From Nymphaea colorata (lineage: Eukaryota; Streptophyta; Magnoliopsida; Nymphaeales; Nymphaeaceae), in the NCBI RefSeq assembly GCF_008831285.2, contig NC_045139.1, positions 22,426,412 to 22,490,411 on the forward strand: 64,000 bases of DNA. Reading direction: 5' to 3'. This document shows, in pieces, positions 1-13,279 of the stretch (positions within the stretch are counted from its first letter, which is position 1; the number at the start of each line of letters is the position of its first letter). The notes under the pieces were generated by a model, which did not search any database, had not been told where the DNA came from, and saw only the letters and a program-made list of their open reading frames with translations. Made by a program: the position numbers and the translations under genes.

Positions 1-162
1 ATCCTGAATAAAATACATCCAGTTAATTACATATAGATACAAAAATTTCAATAGTTTGTTCATGGTACAAAACTTGTAGATAGTGCAAAATAGAAGAAGT
101 TGCTTCAAACAACCAACAAGTTGCCTAGAAATTTGTTTTCTTTTACAACCAACAGTAAGGAT

Positions 163-432
163 CTACACTAAAAAACTTGACAATCTTGGCTTCCCTAGAA
201 ACTTCAAAATCAATTCATGAAGCTTATTTGCAGCATCTTTGGGCAAAAATAGTTCTCTTCTAACAATTACATACAATGAAACATTTGATGCCACCAATAA
301 ACTAGTCACAACAAATCTAAGTACACTTTCACTGCACCTGCAAAACTCCAATAGCATATCAATAATAGCAGAAGAAAATCCCCTTAACAACTCCATGTCC
401 ACCTTGAGCTCCTCTTTTGGCATTCTTAACAA
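163..432 (-). pseudogene. PRT6-like E3 ubiquitin ligase fragment
   Basis: An 89-codon open stretch on the minus strand reads like part of the large N-recognin E3 ligase PRT6 (UBR1 family), which acts in the plant N-degron pathway. Recalled family features seen here are a segment with LLEFCRCSES followed about 40 residues later by AANKLHELILKFLGKP. In the family that second segment runs on into a conserved region beginning EP-x-FK. Here the similarity stops right after FLGKP and a stop follows within ten codons. A stop also lies just upstream of the reading frame. No neighbouring PRT6 exons are visible. It is therefore a truncated exon fragment, not a gene. The family assignment is from memory of the conserved blocks, without an alignment. 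Confidence 0.45.
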
Positions 433-2309
433 GCCCCACTTCTAAATGCAAGAGGTAATGTAACAAGAACATGCTCTATGGCCTAGAATTGTCTTTTGAA
501 ATATCTTGAACTTGCTTAGGGCCTCTATGTTTGGGGCAAAACCCTTTACTTTTTAAAGCAATCACATCACAACAATCAGTTTATTTTTTTAATTTCAGAT
601 TCATTCTCTATCATCAGCTAGTATGGATAGACATCATTGTCATGACACTCATTTTCTATATGCCCATTCAGATCATTAGGTCTATGGCACATCTTTTAAG
701 AAAAAGTTGAAGATGCTACCTATATATCAAAGATTCATGTGCTTCACCAGCAAACTGAGCAGCTAGGGAGAAATTCATTGATAGTAAAAAAGTTGAAGAT
801 ATCTTGCTGGAATGAAGTCATGGAAGTTGACGGGGAAATCATAGAATTCTTCGTTGCTGACATCCCCTTTATCTCTGTGGGTTGGGAGCCACCATGTGGG
901 TCCCTGATCTCTGACAAAAGAAACTGCAAAATTTGAAAACCCCCAATTCCTCCAAGCATGCCAAATGCCACCAATGAGACCAGGCATTCAAATAATTTTA
1001 AGTCTTGAATGCATGTGGAAGTTTATGACAACCTTCCATTTGCCCACCAAAATCTCGTACATCTTTATGGGTATGGAATTCAGTTGCTATTGATAAAGCA
1101 AAGCCCTAACAATCGAGATGGAAATACAGACCATTACCTCTTGTGAGAATGATGATTCGTGTTGAGGAATCCCTTTCTTGTTGACACATCTCCCTTCAAC
1201 AGATCTAGATCGTTGCCATTTCCCCACCACCATCACCATTGATGACTACCTCCTATTCCACTAAATGACGTGTAGAGTTTGAAATATCTACGGTTCTTTC
1301 AAATGATGGCAACCTCTGTAGGCAAAATGGGGTCCTCTCTTTGGATGGTCAACCCACTGTCAGTAACACTTAAGTTAGTTGTAGTGTCTATTGTTGTGTA
1401 AATTGCCATACTCTTTTCCCTAACCCTACTATTGACAACTCTCTATCTCTCTTTGCCATTCCTCTCGCTCTCTCTCCCTTGTTTGCTCTGTCTCTTGTTA
1501 GTTCATCATGATGGTGACCTTGTGTTGATGCCAGGGCCAGGGGTCTTCTCTGGGCCTGGCATGCACCAACGGCATACATTGTCTCATTTTGTCCCTGAGG
1601 TTTTGCCTTGGGATCTCAATGCATGTGGGTCTTAGCCATGGGCTTTCGGACTCGATGTGCCATTTGTTTATCTAGTGCATACTAGATTGCGCTTGGCCAT
1701 TTCTTGTGCCACAGCATCGGGGCACTGTGTTTTCCCTAGCAAAAGTTTGATGCTTGCTTCACAACACTAAGGTGGACATGCTTAATAAATTTGAAATTTC
1801 TACTTCCTTCTCACCGCTATTCTTTCACTGACATAAATTGCATGAAGGAATCCATGAGGTGCAACCATGGCAAGGTGTTTTCAGCCTATTTAAGACTGCA
1901 TATACATTTTTTGTGCTCATCTAAAGGATTGGTGGTTCTCAACTTGTGCCACTATGAACACCCAAAATTTTCACAAGTTTAAATTATTATTTTACCCTTC
2001 AACTTGAGATTTCAAATTTCAAGAACAAGGGTTATTTCTGAACCAAATTAACACATTTTATTTCAGCATTGAAAACTTAGACCTAGATCACCTAGGTCAC
2101 CCAAGATAGAAATTAACATTTTACCCTTGCATCATGGCATCCCAATTTGGATGGCAAGAATTTTTTCCACCAAATTTTCGAGAATTGCCTAACATCTAGC
2201 TCAATCAGCTCATTGAAACCAAGCACTTGCCAATTTTGGAGTGCCAATGCCATGTCAATTCAAACCGAGCTAAACATAAGCTCTTCTTAGTGCATATAGA
2301 GTATTTTCT
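433..2309. other. No gene recognised; AT-rich DNA
   Basis: No frame longer than about 75 codons and no recognisable domain. A pyrimidine-rich run (about 1440-1500) and short phrases shared by other repeats suggest old transposon remains, but I cannot assign them. Confidence 0.5.
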
Positions 2310-2337
2310 CAGTTATTTTTAGTTCTAAAAGCCCAAC

Positions 2338-2830
2338 TAGCTCTTTCTCTCTCCTATTTTTAGAGATTTGAATTGAATTTGAGCTCAACACAATAGAGTA
2401 AGCTGAAACCAAGCTGGGTTCATGTTTATCATATCAATGTTCCCTTAGTTTAGTTTGAGTTCATTCATCACGATTTTAGTTCAATTCAGTTTCAAGCTCT
2501 TTGTCTCTCATGTTTTTAGGGGTTTGAGTTGAATTTGAGCACAGCTCGATAGAGTGAGCTAAAACCAAGCTACAACCATGTTTATCATGTATAAGATAAT
2601 CTTCCTTTAGTTTGTTTTGAGTTCGTTCATCCTAGTTTGACTTCAATTCAATTCATAGCTCTTTCTTTCTCATGTTTTCAAGGATTTGAGCTGAATTTGA
2701 GCTCAACCTAGTCTAGTGAGCAATATCTGAGCTGGGATCATGTTTATCATGTATAAATCAATATTCCTTTAGTTCGGTTTGAGTCCATGTCCCGATTGAA
2801 GTTCAATTTAGTTCCAAAGGCCTTGAAACT
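2338..2830 (+). repeat. Tandem subrepeats (about 160 bp, three units) in the 5' LTR
   Basis: Units begin near 2338, 2496 and 2658, with a partial fourth near 2815. Each has CTCTTTCTCTCTC-like pyrimidines, then a GGATTTGAGCTGAATTTGAG-like phrase, then CATGTTTATCATGTATAA. The 3' LTR has the same array (about 17072-17560), so the array predates the insertion. Confidence 0.75.
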
Positions 2831-3657
2831 CATTCCTAGTACTTACTACATTATGTAAACTATTGTCGACCTCAACTCAACAGAATTAGATAAACCTTTT
2901 CGAATCTTTCAACATATCCTTACACGTACGAAGCTTATCCAAGCACCCTCAGCTCCACTGGTAAAAATTTCAATAAAAAACAGATTTTTATAGCCCTCCT
3001 TGATTTACCTTTATAAATATGACATTCACGGCTTGGTAAAAAAATTAAATTTGATTTTCAGAGTAATCTGGGAGGATGTTTTCAGCAAGATTTTAACCAA
3101 AGCCAACCCACAAGCCAATCTAGGTGTAGGCCCACAAGCTGGATCAGCTTGAAACGTTAGAATTATACACAAGAGTAAAATAGCCGTTTCTTTTTGAGCT
3201 ACATTCTTCTATATAAACACAGGGTATAAACCACATATAAATTGGTTTCTGATTTTTTTGATTTCTAGAACCTTGGTTCAAACCAGCCTCTTTATTTAAA
3301 CTTATTTCAGCCCAAAATCATATAGGAATATTTTGGTCATTTATCATCATGTTGTAAAACCAAACTTAGGAGCCACATGAACCTAAATTAGCTTTTCATA
3401 TACAATCACATGAATCTAGTATGCTTGAGCCCAAGTTGAGCCAATAAACCTATGCCTAACCTAGGTCTGAACCCATTTTTCAAAATTGAACCTAGCCCAG
3501 GTCCAGTACATGTCAAACAACCTGAATCCTCCTAGTTCAGGTTGAGCTAGGTGTAGGTTCAAGCCATTTCAGAATTCAATTTCCTAATCTAGATTTCCAA
3601 TCCACGTCCAATTTTTATAATCTGGGTCTCATATCCAAGTCTCAAATATGAGATCAA

Positions 3658-3965
3658 TTTTCATATACCCAAATCCATTATTCCAAAATTCAAATCTCAA
3701 ATATCAATCATGATCCAGATCTCATTATCATATTTGAATCCATCTTCTAGAGTTTTCTTTATATCTGGACCCAGAACTAGGTTTCCATATCAAACCTAGA
3801 TCCAAGATCTATTTTCATATACCCAAATCCATTATTCCAAAATTCAAATCTCAAATATCAATCATGATCCAGATCTCATTATCATATTTGAATCCATCTT
3901 CTAGAGTTTTCTTTATATCTGGACCCAGAACTAGGTTTCCATATCAAACCTAGATCCAAGATCTA
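3658..3965 (+). repeat. 154-bp tandem duplication
   Basis: Copies 3658-3811 and 3812-3965 look identical by eye. The homologous place in the 3' LTR (about 18445-18600) has one copy only, so the duplication arose in this LTR after insertion. Confidence 0.8.
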
Positions 3966-4385
3966 CATGTGAACTTAATGCACTTTATATTTCAAAAATG
4001 CTTAGTGATTTTCTCATTCCATGCTTAATGTCAATTTGTACAACAACTTGAAACATGCATAATTTTTTGCTAAACACTTAAGCGTAAACAGAATCGAAAT
4101 CCGTATCTGTATGTGGTTAAAGTGAACATTTTTTTCTATTTCACATTAAGTTTTAAACTGTGATTTTAATGTATGTTTTTTCCTCTTAATATTCTTCTAT
4201 CGTTCATTATCTATGCTAATTGTTAATCCAAATTTTTTTTATCAAGAATCAATCAACACTTTTCCATTTACACACTGTTTTTCATAGAATTGAGTTCAAA
4301 CCATAGACAAGAACACATCCAAAAAATTTCAATTAAAAGTTTAGTCCCATATCAATAATTGCAAAGGGGTCACCCTCAAGTCTCC

Positions 4386-4393
4386 TATAAATA
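4386..4393 (+). promoter_or_regulatory. TATA box of the 5' LTR
   Basis: TATAAATA followed by GGGCT, conserved in position and sequence in the 3' LTR at 19052-19059. This is the likely LTR core promoter; transcription would start about 30 bp downstream. Confidence 0.65.
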
Positions 4394-6397
4394 GGGCTTA
4401 ACACCCACCCTTTCACCTCACACACTAAGTACTGCTAAAAGAGTTCAAAAACATAGGTAAATTGCAAAGTGGTACTCACCAAACTTGGCTCAAACAAGTT
4501 AAATATTTTACAGTCATTGGTTTAAGTAGTCTTGGTTCGGCTACATGAGGCACTCAACCTAGATCCAACGAGGCTCAATATAGAGTCATGGGAGCAAGCT
4601 TGGTCAGGTCTCCAACTTTAGGCAATTTCTTTTTCCATCTTCTTTCTTTTCTTCTTTGAAATTTAGTGCTTTCTTTCTTTCTCTTTTTTTTTCTTTCCTT
4701 TATGCAAGTTTTAGTTTTCTTTATGCTCTTAGCATATTTTGTGCAGTTTATTTTTTTGCTTAGCTCCCAAATTTTTCTTTCTTTGCTTTGGTAATCTTTA
4801 GTTTGGCTTATTTGCTTTCCTAGGATAGATTTAATTGAATGTCTTTAAAGTAGGCATAGGGGTCAGGTATGCCCTCTCATATGTTTTTCCTTTCTTTTAA
4901 TTCATTGTTTTTATTTTGCTTACTTAGTTTTTGCTTAAAAGGTACATATAGATAGCATTTTTTTATGCTTACATTAGTCAACATTGTACATTTAATTTAG
5001 CATGCACCTGGACCCCTTCTCTGAAACCAAATTGGGTCAACCTAGTAGCATACCATGTGGCAATAGCCTAGGTATGTGAAAACCTGAATCCAACTTGGTC
5101 CTCACGCAAGAACAATTTAAAATTTAGTATTCTCTAAAATGTTTTTAAATTAGTTTTCCAAATGATTTCAAAAACCCTAGGTCATGTAAGCATGGAGACT
5201 AAACTTAGTCCAGTTCTCTAAGGCCTAACCTAGACCGGTCTTAGAACCCACTAGCTATGAACCTAGTCCCATGGCCTAGATGTAGACAACTTACTCAATA
5301 TCCATTTACACAAGTCGAATTGAGACTATATATGGATCATATGGATTCACTAGAACAACACACATCTACTACAATTAGACCTGTCCCCAGGTAAGTTCAA
5401 GCCTAGTCTAGGTAAGACTAACCTAGCCCTTTGGTTGACTTGGCTCTAATCATCGTAATCTTGGATTTAAGTCATATTTGATCTTAAACATGATATTATC
5501 ATGAATTCAGATTTAGACCTCAAGAATCACAATGATGGAATACGAATATTAGATTATGGATCTCAGGCTATGAACTTCAGGTTATGGATCTCAAATTATG
5601 GATCTCGGATTTTGGATCTCAAACATAGTTTTTTGGATCTTGAGCTTTGGATTTTGGATCGAATTACACAAAATGAATTTTGAATCATAAACCCTAGATC
5701 AATTCCCATAGAATTAGAGTCAAATGCAAGATTTTAAACCATGATAATCATCAGATTTGGATTCATCTTCTTAGAATTTGGATCTAATTATGAATACAAG
5801 AATAAATTTACTAAATCTTTGACCTTGAATCTTGAATTTGGATATTAATAATATGATATATTGGACTTCTATTTCAATTTGCAACACGAATCATGTAAAA
5901 TCTCTCAAATCATAGTTCACAATCTTTGGATTCATATCCTATTCCCCCCAAATAGGTCCACGTCCCTTAGCTGACCCTAATAGAGACAAGACTCCAAGTC
6001 TATATGACCTAGTTTTGTGTAGATGATATTATGTTTGGAATATCAATTTGCATTCATCTATGATGATCTAGACACGAACAATATATCAAATTGATTCTCA
6101 TTTGTTCATCAGTCTATTTCTAAGATAAACTCTAATGCATGCACAATTTCAAAACTAAGGCATGTTTGCTTGTCTTAGGTTTTGGACAATATTTAGACTC
6201 ATGGATTTTTGAAACATTTTAGTCTACTCCTTGGTCTGGTTACCCTTGGTAAAAGTACTAGGAATGGTCAGACCTCGTACTGACAAGTTGGGTTATATAT
6301 CGCAGAATCCCATACAAGGAATAGAGGTGAGTACATGTAAATCATATTTCATTTATATGGTCTACAAGTAAGATTGAATTTTACATGTAAACAAAAG

Positions 6398-6415
6398 TGG
6401 CAACCATGATGGGAC
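6398..6415 (+). other. Primer-binding-site-like sequence
   Basis: TGGCAACCATGATGGGAC lies 4 bp after the 5' LTR end. Tat/Ogre elements usually have a tRNA-Arg-type site of the form TGGCGACTCC-x-CTGGGGA at this place. This copy resembles it with several mismatches. Confidence 0.5.
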
Positions 6416-7499
6416 CTATCACTATTGGACTAGACAAAAATGTCTCAATTTCTATGTTCTAAATATCATCCTACCCTTAGAGCCACTTAGGTGTCCTCGT
6501 GATTGATAAATGTACATTTTTCATGTGCATTACGGCCTAGAATTGAGAGAGATTTTCCATGCACACATAGATATATGATTACATACTACCTCTCTAAATT
6601 TAGGAGTTGTTTGACACAATGTTTGCTTCTCTCTCTAATTTGAGCCCCCATCTTAGGCCTCATTGCATTAGAGCCAACTATTTATGCATGTGTTTGCATT
6701 TTTCAAAATTTCACTCAACTATATGTCCGATCATCATGTCACGGAATACCTTCTATATGCATTAGCTCGACATAGTTCAATGGCTGGACCAATCTACTAG
6801 AGGCAAGTATTGGCCTCCCCTCACCGGTACTAAGACATTAGCCCGATATATTGGTGAGTGATCAAGGATAACAAAGACCCTTAACCTTTAGAACCCTATT
6901 TGGAGGAGTCTATGCCATCTACTTTGGACTTCATCTCCAGGTATATAGGCATATTTGGTATATTGAACAATTTATGATCTCAAATCTCAGATATTCAGTC
7001 CTGTGATCAAGCTGATTTGAAACATCTACATAATAAAGTCGTGTCATTAGGGGGTGCTGTTTGAAGCATTATATATGTGTCTTGTTTGATTACATGTTTA
7101 CCTTTGCATCACATTTCATTAATCATATGCACATGTTTTTCATAAAAAACTAGACAACTTTTCAAAAAAAAAAACCTTGCCTTCTTCTGTCAAAATTGTC
7201 CAAGATTTTTCCATCCTACATCATCCTGTAAGGTCTCTTCAACCTGCGATGTCAAAGTTATCATTTAGTCGGAGCCTCCTATTGGGTCCATCTTGTCAAA
7301 CATAGTCTCATCACTTAGTCTTGCCAACTTCTATTTGTATTTCATTTGCATGTCTATCTTGACCTGCACCATGTCTTTTTTGTCAGTCATTGATCAGGAT
7401 ATTTCTCCTAAGTCACATTGTAACTCTATTCTTAGAGGTAACAAAGACACCGGTCCACTCCCATAGATAGGCTCATGCCAAGCTGCTACCGACACTAGT

Positions 7500-8340
7500 T
7501 CGAGTAGTTTATGGAGGTTTTTTTCAATCATTTATATGATTGTGGTCTTGAGACAATAATAAAATTGGTGACATGTTAGATCAATGATCACCTGATCCAT
7601 GCATTGGCTAAGAAATAGAACCCGCACACGTTTACATTTTGGTTTCCTTTTGGTGAGATGGCACCACTAACGGACAAGTTTAGTTGCATCTTGGGGGGGC
7701 TGCTAGAGCCAGTGAGATGTCCCAGGGACTTAGTTGATTATTAGTTTGTCTTCAAGTCCAGGACCATCAACTACAAGAACTTATTTGTACTGACTTCTAT
7801 GCATCAGGAGTTGAGACCTCAAGAAGGAGGGAGATCATCATTTTCTTAGATTGGAGTACTTTCAAACACAATTTTGGAGGCTTAGTAGAGGAGGTGAGGG
7901 CCATATCACCCAAGTGGCAGTACAAGATCAGGGAGGTGATGATGATTTGCATAGTAGGAGTTACAGTCTTCTCCAACGAATAGGGCACTATGGATCAATG
8001 CATTCCCTAGTTATTCAGTATGTAGGGGAACATCAAGACTCTGCATCTTTCACTTGCTTTGACCTATCATGCATTCCCTTACAGGGGTCTCCCATGGTTC
8101 ATCATAGGAGACTCTGACTTCATCAAGTGCTACTTCTAGTTTCAATAAGAATGGTTCTATAAACATATCATCTAGGAGGATCATGCTTTCAGACACACAT
8201 GTGACAATTTCTTATCATTACATGCATACAGGCTGATGATAACGAATTGGTGGAGGATTGCATCGTTTGGGACTCCTTCTATAGGAAGAAGCAGCTAGCC
8301 CAATACACATCATGATAGGAAGATAGACATTTTTCTACTT
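7500..8340 (+). pseudogene. PMD (plant mobile domain) ORF upstream of gag, decayed
   Basis: Translated in pieces, this stretch contains NPHTFTFWFPFGEMAPLTDK and, about 90 codons on, HLSLALTYHAFPYRGLPWFI and GDSDFIK. The first matches the characteristic core of the plant mobile domain (PF10536; MAIN/MAIL1-like and transposon-encoded proteins), where [H/N]-T-F-x-F-P-x-GE[M/A]-T-x-L-x-D is typical. The same protein is encoded at 33812-32600 on the other strand with the same spacing. Multiple stops and at least one frameshift make this copy dead. Its place between LTR and gag is that of the extra ORF1 of Tat/Ogre elements. A nuclear silencing or anti-silencing role is known only for host PMD proteins and is not shown here. 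Confidence 0.65.
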
Positions 8341-8989
8341 AGTCCATTCTTCATTGTCCCATATCATCCAGAGTGATGCATAGCACAATTCTCCAAGAGG
8401 CAAATGAATTTCTATACAATCAGAAGAGGCTGCAAGACAATCACAGACTATGATTTAAGGGTTGGCCCTCTGTAGGCATCGATATTTCTATATGTGGGGA
8501 TGTGGCTAGGTCTAGAGTGTACATGAAGTGGTGGAAACTGTCCATCCTACTCCATATTGTCATTGACTCCTTGTCTTGAACAATATTTACAATTCAATGA
8601 CATTTTGATATTTCCTTTTCATTCTAATTTGACATTAAATGTCTTTTTCTTTCCTCTTCAAAACCATGTCATTTCTTCTCAAGCTAACATGGCATTTTCA
8701 TGCGAAACCTTAACAAAAATTTCTTATGACTCCTCACATGAGATCACAAGGTGAAGTAGAGAGACAGAGATTGAAATTTAAGAGGAAATGGAGAACTCAC
8801 ATTAGGTGCATCTTACACTTATGCAGCAATTCAAAAAATGATCCAGCAAATGATGAAAGAGAACAATAGGTCAACATTCAGGCCAAGCAACATGACTTCA
8901 TAAGGTTCTACTTGGGCCAAGGAACCCAAAATCACCACTAGATGCATTACACATTCTATCCAGTCTCGTATTGAGGAAATGGAGATAAC

Positions 8990-9560
8990 AATCCGTTGAA
9001 TTCAGAGCAAGGAGAAGAAAACTTGCTCCAACAAAATTTTTGTAAAGGGCTGGATGATAAGGTTATTGAGGGACTCCCTCAAAAGTTTAACAAGTTTAGG
9101 GGGACAAAAAATCTGCATGCATATCTATCTATATTGTTCACTGAATATGAGAAATTTTGTGACAATAACAAGGCTCTATTTATCTGTTTTTCTTAAAGCT
9201 TGGAAGGTGAGGCAGCACAGTGCTACTTAGGGATCATTGACTCCATCTAAACATTGGATTTTGATGAGGTGGTCAATGCCTTCATAAAAACGTATGGGCC
9301 TAACATATTTGTGGTGCCGACCATTGACACCCTTATCAACCTCCACCAAGAGTTTGGAGAGATAACCAGAGAATTTATCCAAAAATGGCAGAAATCTAGT
9401 CTGAAGCTGTGCACTCTCATGCCAGAAGAGCACACCCAAACTACCATCTTCAAGGGTTTTCAAGAGCACCTCCACCACCATCTCATGCAGCATGAGTACA
9501 AGAATTTCTATTATCTAACTAAAAAGACATAAAATATTGAAACAACCATAAAAGATGGCT
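8990..9560 (+). pseudogene. gag of the Tat/Ogre-type element, decayed
   Basis: The best stretch is at 9254-9532. It has the retrotransposon Gag core: F-x-EVVNAFIKTYGPN, then LINLHQEFGEITREFIQKWQ, then a region rich in L and H. Upstream frames (8996-9196) carry LSILFTEYEKF and, past a stop, SLEGEAAQCYLG, which correspond to the part of Gag preceding the core. Gag forms the cytoplasmic particle in which reverse transcription occurs. Stops at about 9194 and 9248 and no clear zinc knuckle show that it is non-functional. Confidence 0.65.
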
Positions 9561-10449
9561 ATCTCTAGCAAATATGGGATAGAGCAGTGACAGCATCAAG
9601 AATGATTACCGAAAATCCAATAAAATTTAGGTGCATGCTCTTCCTGTAAATACGAACTCAACCAATATGCAGCCAAGTCCACAACTGCATAACTATAAAG
9701 GCAAGGGAGACCACAAGAAAACTTTGCAATCCGGCTGTAACAAGACAAAAGTTCCTACTTGGATGCGAGATCAAAAATTCACACCTTTGGAGCATAAAAA
9801 GGAGGTGATCCAAGAGTACATCCTAGTAAAAGGTCTTTACCATTTGTCATGAGTATCAAATTTCGTAGAAATGAAAGGGAAGAGAAAATACCAGCACTAC
9901 AAGTTTCATCATGCCTTGGGCCATGATAGAAAAGATCTGCTGGTTGAGGACACCACTCCAAAAGTCCTCAACGATCCATTCAAAGGTCATGCCAAAAACA
10001 CCATGGCAATGGTGGATGACATGTCATTCTATTTGTAGGACCATATTAGACCTTTCACACAAAAAGAGATGGTTGTAATGGTCATCAATGATAGATATAT
10101 GTCGAAGCCATTGGATTTTATTCAAGCCCTTACCAAAAAAACAATGGATATAAAAATCCAAGCCAACAAGGTTAAGCCCATCAAAATGCTCCTATACAAG
10201 ATAAAAAAGACACCTACAGCTACCAAGCCTCATCTCAAGGTGTCTCAATAGTGGGTTAAAAGAGAAGTGAAGAAAGTTGAAGATCATCCACAATCTTCTC
10301 AAATAGCAGAAGAAAGAGTAGCTCAGCAAGTCCTTAACGTCCCACTGAATATTTTTGTCCTAAACCTTATAAAATCCTTTGCGGTGCACAGGACTGCCAC
10401 AGTGGAAGTACTCAAGAAAATAAAAATCTAATCTAGTACTACTCCAGAA

Positions 10450-11095
10450 ACTTTGGCACACACTGTCAAGTTCATCGTGGTGAATACTCCATTCACAATT
10501 TTCATTGACGGTATGTCAAAGCTTCATCAATTCCATAACAATGCACTATATAGTGTTAAGAACTCATGGTATGAATGTTCCCCACATGTTTATGGATGGA
10601 CAGAGCAGTTTGAACATCTGTCTAGAGATGACTGCCAAAACCCTAGGCCTCAAGGATTATGCTAGATGGTATGACCATCTATGGCTTTGACAGGAGAAGA
10701 AGGACTGTGAGGGAAAAACATACTTTGACCTACATATTAACTTTACCATTTATTTAGTCATTTTCTATGTGGTGGATGTGCTACCATCCTATAACTTACT
10801 ACTTGGGAGATTATGGATCTACGAGGCAAATGTTGTGCCATCCACTCCACATCAATGCATCAAATGGAGTATGTCGATGTACAATCACAATGGTCCTGGC
10901 CAAAATACTGAGGAAAGGCTCCCCCAAATTATACCTCACCCCACATGCACGATTGAGATACCGAGTATCCAATGCCCTAACAAGGTACATTTAAAAGATA
11001 GCCTTGAATGTTTGGGTATGAAAGAGCCAGAAATCACTGATCAGGTCAACACAATGGAATGTTGGAGGCTGACTTCTTACAAGCTGAGGGGTTGA
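10450..11095 (+). pseudogene. Aspartic protease region, decayed
   Basis: FMDGQSSLNICLEMTAKTLG (about 10590-10650) matches the Tat-lineage protease active-site block, normally D-x-GSALN followed by TA-x-x-LG. The third active-site residue region is altered (DGQS instead of D-x-GS). About 50 codons later comes DVLPSYNLLLGRLWIYEA (from about 10775), the conserved SYNLLLGRPWIH block. The domain would cleave the Gag-Pol polyprotein. Stops and a frame change separate the blocks. Confidence 0.65.
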
Positions 11096-11879
11096 ATCAA
11101 CAGGGCCACCATCAAAGATCATCCCTTGTATGAGAACTTCGCAGAATTACTAAAAGAGTTTCATATAATGATCAATATGAGATATAATCCATACACAATC
11201 TTAAGAGCTAATGAAGATGGCATCAATAACCTATCAATAGTGGAACCAGGCATAATAAAGGAAATGTAAAACTCAGCGAGGAAGCCAACCAAAGGAGAAG
11301 CCAAGGAGCAGTCCAAGAAGAAGTGAGGAGCCTACAGAAAAGTCATCGTCACTACTTCACTTTTCCTTGTCTTTTTCCCAAACCTTTGTAGGAACGCTGG
11401 GGTCACCATGCTTTTAAAGTTTATCAATAAAGTACAATGACTGTGCCAATATCTATGTGTCTTTCACTCATCTCCTTTCTCATTATTTGTCTCACTATGC
11501 ATACTAAATGCACATCCAACTTATTTTCTTCTCATAACTCTTTAGATAATCAAGATGAATTCAAACTCATTCACAAGCTGGTTATTAATCTCAAACTCAT
11601 ACAGCAGAAGAATCTATATGTTTGTGAAGTTATGAAACATGGAAAGCTAGTTCCATAGGAAGAACTAGACAAAGGCAAAGTTGGATCCTATAGATTTAGC
11701 TCAACTATAGAGATATGATCAACCACTAGCCTTGCTCAATGATCCCACTAAGGAAGTGAACATTAAAACAACAAAAGATCCCAAAATGATACAAGTTGGT
11801 GTTAATCTGCATCCAGAAGAATAAGAAAAACTTGTTCAATTTCTCAAGAGATACAAAAAAAGTTTTCACATAGACATGA

Positions 11880-12560
11880 AGACATAATGGGATTGGATTC
11901 CAAGCTAGTAGAACATACGTTAATTATCAAGCTAGGGAGATGTTTAGTCAAACAAAAATTGAGGAAATTAGATCCACGTGTTGAGGACAAAGTCAAAGAG
12001 GGGTTAGAAGATCTACTCAAAGCTAAGTTCATTAGAACCATCAATTATCCTAAATGGCTTGCCAACATAGTGGTCATGCCAAAGAAAAATGAGAAGGTCC
12101 AGATTTGCATTGCTTTCTAAGACCTCAACAAAAGCCACTCCCAAAGGTGATTTCCTTTTGCTCAATATTGTTCTATTGGTTGACAGTATAGCAGGCAATG
12201 CCATGTTCTCCTTTAAGAATGAATACTCCAGCTATAATAAAATCAAGTTGGTTATTAAAGATCAAACTAAGATGTCATTTACCACTCATTAGGGCACTTT
12301 TTGTTATACAGTATGCCATTTGAGCTGAAAAATGCAAGAGCAACATATCAGAGAGCTATGACAACTATATTTCATGAGCAGATGCACAAGTTCATGGATG
12401 CATATGTAGATGATATTCTGATCAAGTCTAAAACATACTAGGATCATATTGAGGTTTTGGCTCAAGTTTTCAATAGGTTGTTCCAATATAAATTAAGTTT
12501 AAACCCCCAAAAGTGTGTATTCAGTGTAGAATTAGGAAAACTCCTATGGTATATGGTGAG
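11880..12560 (+). pseudogene. Ty3/gypsy reverse transcriptase, decayed
   Basis: The fragment begins with LRKLDPRVEDKVKEGLEDLL and KFIRTINYPKWLANIVVMPK, the classical start of a gypsy RT (L-x-x-GFI-x-x-S-x-x-P-x-x-S-x-VV-x-V-KK). It continues in shifted frames through LNKSHSQ-like and FSFKNEYSSYNKI sequence. It then reads MPFELKNARATYQRAM and MDAYVDDILIKSKT, containing the YVDD catalytic motif. At least two frameshifts and a stop near 12118 disrupt it. The motif order and spacing fit a single RT domain. Confidence 0.8.
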
Positions 12561-12779
12561 CAAATGACACATTAAAGTAGATCCCTCCAAGGCCAAAGAT
12601 CATTGGCATCTAGCTCCAACCACTATGAAAGAATTACATAGCTTACAAAGCAGGATGCTGGCAATCCAATGATTCATTTCCAATCTGGCCCTCAGATTGA
12701 GCCATTCAATTAGTTGCTCAGAAAGGGCATCAAGTTGAAGTGAAGGCCATAATGTCAAGAATTCTTCAAACATATTAAG

Positions 12780-13170
12780 CAGTATTTATTGAATCCTCCA
12801 GTCTTTGGATTTCTTTTGTTGTTGTACATTTCTGTTATCCACTTTGCTTGTAGAGGATTCATAGCAAAAAATGAAAACATTGCAAAATAAAACATGCAAT
12901 ATATTATATCAACAAACCTTCATTCAATATGGAAAGAAGTATTCAATGATGAAAAAAACTTGTCTCTCCCTAGTTTGGATGTATAAAAAATTAAGACATT
13001 ACATGTTCTCCTGTGAAGTCAAGGTCAGCTTATAATAGCCATTTTTGACATGAAGAATTGCTAAGTGGAAGGTACTCCTCATGTAGTATGACTTGATATA
13101 CATTGCTTAAAAGTCTATCAAAGGACAAACATTAGCTGATTAATTGGCTGATTTTCCATTGGCTAAAAAA
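12780..13170 (+). pseudogene. RNase H (first) region, decayed
   Basis: The frame near 12950-13030 gives TCLSLVWMYKKLRHYMFSCE, the C-terminal block of the gypsy RNase H (normally C-x-AL-x-x-A-x-x-KLRHYFL). About 30 codons further comes KGQTLAD followed by LADFPL, a connection typical of Tat/Ogre. Stops punctuate it. Confidence 0.6.
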
Positions 13171-13279
13171 ATAAAGGTAGATGACAATTTTCTAGATGAA
13201 CAAGCCTTACACATTGATACTACTCAGCATGGACAATGTCCTTTGATGGCTCCAAGAACATGATTGAAATAGGTATTGG

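Larger units (their letters stand above)
2310..6393 (+). repeat. 5' LTR of the Tat/Ogre-type element
   Basis: Homologous along its length to about 17058-20926, with similar order: three subrepeats, a unique middle, TATAAATAG, and a 3' end reading TAAACA just upstream of a primer-binding-site-like sequence. It is about 200 bp longer than the 3' LTR, largely because of a private 154-bp tandem duplication. Confidence 0.8.
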
